This document shows, in pieces, positions 58,374 through 64,000 of a stretch of 64,000 bases of DNA (its first letter is position 1; each line of letters begins with the position of its first letter). A model generated the notes under the pieces. That model was not told the origin of the DNA and did no database searches. It worked only from the letters and a program-made list of their open reading frames with translations. The DNA comes from SIG587 sp045544035. GTDB taxonomy: Bacteria > Bacillota > Clostridia > Oscillospirales > Acutalibacteraceae. The position numbers and the translations under genes are program-made. The DNA is taken from contig JAZPYE010000007.1 of NCBI GenBank assembly GCA_045544035.1, positions 1 through 64,000 of the forward strand, read 5' to 3'.

Positions 58374-60308
58374 CTATTCAAGCTCAAAGGCGCCTGTGTA
58401 AAGCTGATAGTAGGTGCCTTTTTTCGCTATCAGCTCATCATGGGTGCCGCGCTCAATAATACGGCCCTTGTCCAGCACCATAATAACATCGGAATTCATA
58501 ACGGTGGAAAGCCTGTGAGCGATAACAAAAACAGTTCTGCCTTGCATTAACTTATCCATTCCTGCCTGAACAAGCGCTTCGGTGCGGGTGTCAATGGAGG
58601 AGGTTGCCTCATCGAGAATCATAACAGGTGGGTCGGCAACGGCGGCGCGTGCAATGGCAATAAGCTGGCGCTGCCCTTGGGATAAATTGGCGCCGTTATT
58701 TGTAAGCAAAGTGTTATAGCCCTCGGGCAGTCGGCGAATGAAATCATCGGCACCTGCAAGGCGGGCGGCCTCGATGCACTGCTCATCGGTGGCATTAAGC
58801 TCACCATAGCGAATGTTATCCATAACCGTGCCTGTGAAGAGGTTTGTTTCCTGCAAAACAATGCCGAGGGAGCGCCTTAAATCGGCTTTTTTAATTTTGT
58901 TAATGTTAATACCGTCATAACGCACTTTGCCATCGGCAATGTCATAAAAACGGTTAATAAGGTTTAAAATGGTGGTTTTTCCTGCACCCGTTGCGCCAAC
59001 AAAGGCGACCTTTTGGCCGGGGCGAGCGTAAACCGAAACATCGTAAAGCACCTGCTTGTTTTCCTCATAGCCAAAATCAACCCCAGTCATAGTCACATCA
59101 CCCTGAAGAGGGGTGTAGGTAACACTGCCATCGGCGCAGTGCGGGTGTTTCCAGGCCCAACGGCCAGTGTGTTTCTCGGTTTCTTTAATATTGCCGTTTT
59201 CATCAATTTCGGCATTAACAAGGGTAACGTAGCCTTCATCGGCCTCGGGTGTGCTGTCCATAAGCTCAAAAATACGCTGTGCGCCTGCCAGCGCCATTGC
59301 AATGGAGTTAAACTGCTGTGCAACCTGGTTAACATTGCCTGTGAACTGTTTGGTCATGTTAAGGAAGGGGATAATAATATCAATGGTAAAGGGCAGTCCT
59401 GCAATGCCTATGTTTGGCATTCCGGAAATAAGGAAAAGGCCGCCAGCGGTGGCGCAAATAACATAAAGAATGTTGCCGAGGTTCATGGTTATGGGGCCGA
59501 GCACATTGGCGTAGGCGTGGGCGCGGAAGCCAACCTCATAAAGCTCATCGTTTAGCTTTTCGAAATCCTCTTTAACCCTTTCCTCGCGGGAAAAGACCTT
59601 AACCACCTTTTGGCCTGTCATAATTTCCTGAATAAAGCCCTCGGCCTTACCAACGGCCTTTTGCTGCGCCATGAAGAACTTAGCACTGCCGCCGCCGATT
59701 TTGCCTGAAATAATAAACATTGCGATAACGCCGCAAAGAACAACCAGGGTCATAGGGATAGAGTACCACAGCATAATGGAAAGCACGGTGGTAACAATGA
59801 TGACCGACTGCAAAAGGTGGGGAAGTGACTGGGACACAAGCTGTCTGAGAGTGTCAATATCGTTGGTATAATGGCTCATAATGTCGCCGTGCTTATTTTG
59901 GTCAAAATATTTAATGGGCAAATTCTGCATTCCATCAAACATTTTGCATCTCATTTTGGATAAAAAGCCTTGCGTTATGAAGGTCATAAGCTGGGTGTGG
60001 AGGAACATAAAAATGAGGGAAAGCACATAAAGCACAACAAGGGTGATGATTTTGGGTAAAATTTCACCCATTGCCGCAGTTATATCGGTGGAGCCCATAT
60101 CAAGATATTTTGTGATAACAGCCAAAACCTGTTGTGTAAACACCGAGGGAATGGCCGAAACAAGGGATGAAAAGACAATGCAAAAACAGGTGAAGGGCAA
60201 AAGTGCGGGATAATATTTAAAGAGCATTTTAACAACACGAAGCAGCATTTTAGGGTCAAGCTTTCTTGTTGCTTTAGCGCCTTTTGGTAGCTGTGCCGGT
60301 CTACTCAT
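58374..60308 (-). CDS. ABC exporter half-transporter (membrane plus ATPase), second subunit
   Basis: 644 residues. Six membrane helices (about 30-340) followed by the ATPase: Walker A FVGATGAGKTT, signature NLSQGQRQLIAIARA, Walker B PPVMILDEATSSID and the H-loop IAHRLSTV. Between them is an inserted segment (about 360-400: ENGNIKETEKHTGRWAWKHP) that is longer than in most. It overlaps the previous ABC gene by eight bases, so the two form a heterodimeric multidrug-type exporter. The substrate is unknown. Confidence 0.93.
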   Translation of the reverse strand: MSRPAQLPKGAKATRKLDPKMLLRVVKMLFKYYPALLPFTCFCIVFSSLVSAIPSVFTQQVLAVITKYLDMGSTDITAAMGEILPKIITLVVLYVLSLIFMFLHTQLMTFITQGFLSKMRCKMFDGMQNLPIKYFDQNKHGDIMSHYTNDIDTLRQLVSQSLPHLLQSVIIVTTVLSIMLWYSIPMTLVVLCGVIAMFIISGKIGGGSAKFFMAQQKAVGKAEGFIQEIMTGQKVVKVFSREERVKEDFEKLNDELYEVGFRAHAYANVLGPITMNLGNILYVICATAGGLFLISGMPNIGIAGLPFTIDIIIPFLNMTKQFTGNVNQVAQQFNSIAMALAGAQRIFELMDSTPEADEGYVTLVNAEIDENGNIKETEKHTGRWAWKHPHCADGSVTYTPLQGDVTMTGVDFGYEENKQVLYDVSVYARPGQKVAFVGATGAGKTTILNLINRFYDIADGKVRYDGININKIKKADLRRSLGIVLQETNLFTGTVMDNIRYGELNATDEQCIEAARLAGADDFIRRLPEGYNTLLTNNGANLSQGQRQLIAIARAAVADPPVMILDEATSSIDTRTEALVQAGMDKLMQGRTVFVIAHRLSTVMNSDVIMVLDKGRIIERGTHDELIAKKGTYYQLYTGAFELE

Positions 60309-62058
60309 TTATTCCACCTGCCTTTACCTGCTGTGTGTAAACCTCACGGTAAATTTCACTGCTACTTAGCAATTTCTCGTGGGTACCCAGTGCCGAAATA
60401 CTGCCGCCATCAAGGACAACAATTAAATCGGCATCCATAACCGAAGCCACACGCTGTGCAATGATGATTTTGGTGGTTTCGGGGATAAACTTTTTAAAGC
60501 CTAAACGAATAAGCGCATCGGTTTTTGTGTCAACCGCACTTGTTGAGTCATCAAGAATTAAAATTTTAGGTTTTCGAACAAGGGCACGGGCAATGCAAAG
60601 GCGCTGTTTTTGACCGCCCGAAACATTGGTGCCGCCCTGCTCAATAAAGGTGTCGTAACCATCGGGGAAGGAGGTTACAAAATCGTGCGCCTGGGCAAGC
60701 TTGCAGGCCTCAATCAGTTCCTCATCGGTAGCATTTTCATTGCCCCAACGCAGGTTTTCCTTAATGGTGCCCGAAAACAGCAGATTTTTCTGCAAAACCA
60801 TTGCAACGCTGCCTCTGAGCGTATCAAGGTCATATTCTTTTACATTTTTGCCGCCAACAAGCAGCTCACCCTCGGTGACATCATAAAGGCGGTCAATAAG
60901 CTGTACAAGGGTGGTTTTACTGGAGCCTGTGCCGCCGAGAATACCAACGGTCATTCCCGATTTAATCTCTAAATTTATGTTTTTAAGGGCAAACTGTTCG
61001 GCAGTTTTAGAATATTTAAAGGAAACATTTTTAAATTCAACACTGCCGTTTTCAACGGTGTAAACGGGGTTTTCGGGGTTTGAAAGCTCTGGCACCTCGG
61101 TTAAAACCTCATAAATTCGTTTAATGCTTTCTGCCGACATGGTAAGCATTACATAAATCATTGAAAGCATCATAAGTTGCATTAGAATTTGCATACCGTA
61201 GGTGAGCATTGCGGAAATTTCACCAACATTTATAAGGGTGCCACCGCTTTTAATAACAAGGTGGGAGCCAACCAGAAGCACAAAGACCATATTAAAATAA
61301 ATGCAAATTTGCATTAAGGGGCCATTGAGCGCCACAATGCGCTCGGCACGGGTGAAATCAATCCTTATATTTTCGCTGGCGGTGCCGAACTTTTCCTTTT
61401 CGTAATCCTCACGGGCAAAGCCCTTAACAACACGCATTGCCCGAACATTTTCTTCAATGGATTCATTTAAGCGGTCATACTTTTTAAACACGCGGCGGAA
61501 GGAGGGCATAGCCTTTCTTGCCACCATTAAAAGACCGAAAACAAGGAAGGGAATGATAACCACAAAGCTGGTTGCCAAGGCTCCGCCCATAACGTATGCC
61601 ATAATAACGGCGAAAATGAGCATAAGTGGAGCTCTGACCGCCGTTCTTATAATCATCATAAAGGACATTTGCACGTGGGTTATGTCGGTTGTAAGGCGGG
61701 TAACGAGAGATGAGGTTGAAAACTTATCAATGTTGCTAAAGGAAAAGGTTTGAATGCGGGAGAAAACATCGCGCCTTAAATTCCTTGCAAAGCCAGATGA
61801 AGCTTTAGCGCTGGTGAAAGCCGCAAGACCGCCGCAAGCAAGGGACAAAACTGCAAGCAAAACGAGCACGGCGCCTGTTTTTAAAACATCGCCCATGCTT
61901 ATTGCTCCCGTTGCCGCGCCGCTTTGAATGGAGTTTATAAGATTAGCGGTTAAAAAGGGGATAAAACATTCAATAACAACCTCACCCGTCATTAAAAGCA
62001 CGGTGAGAATGGTGGGGAGTTTAAACTCTCCAACGCACTTTAAAAGGCGTTTAAACAT
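60301..62058 (-). CDS. ABC exporter half-transporter (membrane plus ATPase), first subunit
   Basis: 585 residues. Six membrane helices, then Walker A ILGGTGSSKTT (Ser in place of the usual Gly), signature NVSGGQKQRLCIARA, Walker B ILILDDSTSAVD and IAQRVASV. The D in place of E after Walker B (LDD) and Gln in place of the H-loop His suggest that this subunit forms a degenerate ATP site, as in heterodimeric exporters. Ends overlapping the partner gene. Confidence 0.93.
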   Translation of the reverse strand: MFKRLLKCVGEFKLPTILTVLLMTGEVVIECFIPFLTANLINSIQSGAATGAISMGDVLKTGAVLVLLAVLSLACGGLAAFTSAKASSGFARNLRRDVFSRIQTFSFSNIDKFSTSSLVTRLTTDITHVQMSFMMIIRTAVRAPLMLIFAVIMAYVMGGALATSFVVIIPFLVFGLLMVARKAMPSFRRVFKKYDRLNESIEENVRAMRVVKGFAREDYEKEKFGTASENIRIDFTRAERIVALNGPLMQICIYFNMVFVLLVGSHLVIKSGGTLINVGEISAMLTYGMQILMQLMMLSMIYVMLTMSAESIKRIYEVLTEVPELSNPENPVYTVENGSVEFKNVSFKYSKTAEQFALKNINLEIKSGMTVGILGGTGSSKTTLVQLIDRLYDVTEGELLVGGKNVKEYDLDTLRGSVAMVLQKNLLFSGTIKENLRWGNENATDEELIEACKLAQAHDFVTSFPDGYDTFIEQGGTNVSGGQKQRLCIARALVRKPKILILDDSTSAVDTKTDALIRLGFKKFIPETTKIIIAQRVASVMDADLIVVLDGGSISALGTHEKLLSSSEIYREVYTQQVKAGGINE

Positions 62059-62106
62059 TTAAAATTTCGCTTCCTTTCGAAGAATAGGGTTCAAATATGG
62101 AAAAAA

Positions 62107-62802
62107 TCAAAGGGAATTGATTTTTTTGACTAAATCGGGAATTTCGGAAACATCGTTTGCCTCATAGGGGGCTCGCTCTATGGTTTCATCGGGCCAAAGG
62201 CCAATGGTTTTAACCCAAACGGGAACAAAACCACCGTTTCTGGCGCCCATAACATCGTTAAAGGGGTTGTCACCCACATAAAGCAAGCTTTCGGGAGGGC
62301 ACCCCAGCTTTTCGCTCATTGCCTTAAAGGCGGCGGGGTGGGGCTTTGCAGGGTATTTTTCATCATCGCAAATGATAACCTCATCAAAAAAATGCCAAAG
62401 GTTCATTAAATCAAGTTTAATACTTTGATTTGCAACTTTTCCGTTGGTGATAAGCGCAACCTTAAGCCCCAATTGGCGAAGTTCGGTTAAAACGCTTTCG
62501 GTAAAGGGGTACTTAACTGCCGCAATAGGCCAGCAGTATTTAAAAAGGCAGCCCCAAACATCTTCGCCGGTGGTGCCGGGTAAGAAAACGCCGGCATCAA
62601 CAAGCTTGTTTGCGGTGTAGTCCCACCCGTAATAAATATTTTTTCTTTCAATTTCAATTAGTTTTTCGATGAAATCGTGCTCTGTTAAATGAGATGGAAT
62701 TTTATCTCGAAGCCGCTTGTACATTTCGGGCAAAACAGCGCGAAGGGTAGCGTAACGGTCGAATAAGGTGTGGTCTAAATCAAAAACAACGCCTTTAATC
62801 AT
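62107..62802 (-). CDS. HAD family hydrolase
   Basis: 231 residues with the HAD motifs: DLDHTLFD (nucleophile Asp8 and Asp10), ITNGKVANQSIKLD (motif II with Thr/Ser), KPHPAAFKAM (motif III Lys) and YVGDNPFNDVMGARNGG (motif IV). It has a helical cap. Similar to YjjG-type nucleotidases or phosphoglycolate-type phosphatases; the substrate is not predictable. It follows lepA by 15 bases and precedes the ABC exporter on the same strand. Confidence 0.9.
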   Translation of the reverse strand: MIKGVVFDLDHTLFDRYATLRAVLPEMYKRLRDKIPSHLTEHDFIEKLIEIERKNIYYGWDYTANKLVDAGVFLPGTTGEDVWGCLFKYCWPIAAVKYPFTESVLTELRQLGLKVALITNGKVANQSIKLDLMNLWHFFDEVIICDDEKYPAKPHPAAFKAMSEKLGCPPESLLYVGDNPFNDVMGARNGGFVPVWVKTIGLWPDETIERAPYEANDVSEIPDLVKKINSL

Positions 62803-62817
62803 TTTTATCTCCTCAAA

Positions 62818-64000
62818 TTATTCATCAAGCTTTAAAACTGCCATAAATGCTTCTTGAGGCACCTCTACGCTGCCAAGCTGGCGCATTCTCTTTTTGCCTT
62901 CCTTTTGTTTTTCAAGTAGTTTTTTCTTTCTCGTAATATCGCCGCCGTAGCACTTGGCAAGAACATCTTTTCTAAGGGCCTTAACGGTCTCACGGGCAAT
63001 AACCTTGCCGCCAACGGCAACCTGAATGGGCACCTCAAAAAGCTGGCGGGGAATAAATTCCTTAAGGCGCTCGGCAATTTTTCTTGCCCTACCGTAGGAA
63101 TTATCAGCGTGAACAATGAAGGAAAGGGCATCAACAACATCCCCTGCAAGCAGAACATCAAGCTTTACAAGGCGGGAGGCTTCATATCCCTTCATTTCGT
63201 AGTCATAGCTGGCATAGCCCTTGGTACGGGATTTTAGGGCATCGAAAAAGTCATAAACAATTTCACCCATAGGCATAATGTAGTGAATGTCAACGCGGTC
63301 CCCCATATATTTCATATCGGTGTAGGTGCCGCGCCTTTCCTCGCAAAGCTGCATAATTGCGCCAACGAAGCTGCTGGGGGAATAAATATGCACATCGGCA
63401 ACAGGCTCAAAGGCTTTTAGAATGGTTGCAGGGTCGGGGTAGTTGGTGGGGTTATCCACCGACACGGTTTCCCCGTTTGTAAGTTCAAATTTATAGATAA
63501 CGCTGGGGGCGGTGGTAACAAGGTCTAAATTATATTCTCGCTCTAACCTTTCCTGAATGATTTCCATGTGCAAAAGGCCCAAAAAGCCGCAACGGAAGCC
63601 GAAGCCCAGCGCTGATGATGTTTCGGGCTCGTAAAGCAGGGAAGCATCATTAAGTTGCAGTTTTTCAAGAGCTTCTCTAAGGTCGCCGTAGCGTGCGCCA
63701 TCGGCAGGGTAAATTCCGCAAAAAACAACGGGGGTTGCCTTGCGATAGCCTTCAAGTGCCTCGGTTGCAGGGGAGTCGGCAAGGGTAATAGTATCACCAA
63801 CCTGGGCCTCACTAACAGTTTTAATGGAAGCGGCAAGGTAGCCAACCTCGCCTGCCTCAAGGCAGTCACACTGTTCTAAAGCAAGGGCGCCCTTTCGGCC
63901 AAGCTCCACAACCTGCATGGTGGCGCCTGTTGCCATCATTTTAATGGTGTCGCCAACCTTAATTTTGCCGCTAACAACGCGGAAGAAAACCACAACGCCC
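62818..64000 (-). CDS. lepA: Elongation factor 4 (LepA), C-terminal part (5' end beyond window)
   Basis: About 393 C-terminal residues of a normal ~600-residue protein; the GTPase domain is outside the window. LepA (EF4) is a ribosome-associated GTPase that aids translation and initiation under stress. Seen: YPADGARYGDLREALEKLQL, ETSSALGFGFRCGFLGLLHM, ERREGTYTDM-type ERRGTYTDMKYMGDR and the unique LepA C-terminal domain (KAKRLAEKQKEGKKRM-type KKLLEKQKEGKKRMRQLG). Stop at 62818. First gene of the lepA-HAD-ABC-ABC-queG group. Confidence 0.96.
   Translation of the reverse strand, partial: GVVVFFRVVSGKIKVGDTIKMMATGATMQVVELGRKGALALEQCDCLEAGEVGYLAASIKTVSEAQVGDTITLADSPATEALEGYRKATPVVFCGIYPADGARYGDLREALEKLQLNDASLLYEPETSSALGFGFRCGFLGLLHMEIIQERLEREYNLDLVTTAPSVIYKFELTNGETVSVDNPTNYPDPATILKAFEPVADVHIYSPSSFVGAIMQLCEERRGTYTDMKYMGDRVDIHYIMPMGEIVYDFFDALKSRTKGYASYDYEMKGYEASRLVKLDVLLAGDVVDALSFIVHADNSYGRARKIAERLKEFIPRQLFEVPIQVAVGGKVIARETVKALRKDVLAKCYGGDITRKKKLLEKQKEGKKRMRQLGSVEVPQEAFMAVLKLDE

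Noticed and set aside
1..64000. CRISPR arrays, rRNA genes, prophage
   Set aside because: No regularly spaced repeats, no rRNA sequence and no run of phage genes were seen; the only mobile traces are the IS3 remnant and the possible insertion by tRNA-Arg.

Overview
The window looks like the replication-origin neighbourhood of an endospore-forming Firmicute, most likely a member of the class Clostridia close to the Oscillospirales/Ruminococcaceae. The reasons are: the dnaA-dnaN-S4-recF-remB-gyrB-gyrA block; two perfect parS sites; the sporulation genes spoIIID, spoIIE, spoVAE and a spoVB-type flippase; a Gram-positive T-box on thrS; and small clostridial families (DUF6472, DUF1653, DUF951, DUF1846, DUF4358). 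Genus-level placement is inference.

Layout. 0-7 kb: truncated secreted protein, trmO, DUF1846, DUF1015, T-box-controlled thrS, a Nudix hydrolase. 7-13 kb: pth, spoVAE, rarA, spoVB-like, spoIIID, tadA, a CPBP protease and the first parS. 13-22 kb, all on the minus strand: gyrA, gyrB, second parS, remB, recF, S4 protein, dnaN, candidate oriC, dnaA. 22-26.5 kb: a maltodextrin-type ABC importer with malQ. 26.5-27.8 kb: a barnase-like RNase with barstar, a structured GC-rich stretch and tRNA-Arg(ACG). 28-32 kb: DUF3048 lipoprotein, yebC, a DD-carboxypeptidase and dusB. 31.9-41.1 kb: a long plus-strand run (hydrolase, membrane MurF-like ligase, ddl, CDF transporter, DUF951, prfA, tsaC, coaE, M18 aminopeptidase, DUF1653). 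41-48 kb: rpsO, pnp, DUF6472, MATE, spoIIE. 48-51.1 kb, minus: lysA, a DUF4358 lipoprotein, a DnaA-box cluster and three unrecognised small genes. 51-57 kb: phosphoesterase, ABC-F, 3D-domain wall protein, pyrR, uraA. 57-64 kb: an internally deleted IS3-type remnant, then queG, two ABC exporter half-transporters, a HAD phosphatase and the C-terminal part of lepA.

How the genes work together. The dnaA block and parS sites handle initiation, clamp loading, supercoiling and segregation. Translation and RNA genes are abundant (thrS, pth, tadA, trmO, dusB, queG, prfA, tsaC, rpsO, pnp, lepA, ABC-F). Cell-wall genes (MurF-like, ddl, DD-carboxypeptidase, 3D protein, flippase, lysA) and sporulation genes form the other themes.

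The most unusual structures are: long inverted repeats that bury the start codons of spoVAE and spoIIID; a roughly 30-bp imperfect RNA duplex between rpsO and pnp; a DnaA-box cluster far from dnaA; a barnase joined to a phage-head-like Cys domain; a three-gene small-protein operon; and a repeated 11-mer, GGTTTACATAA.
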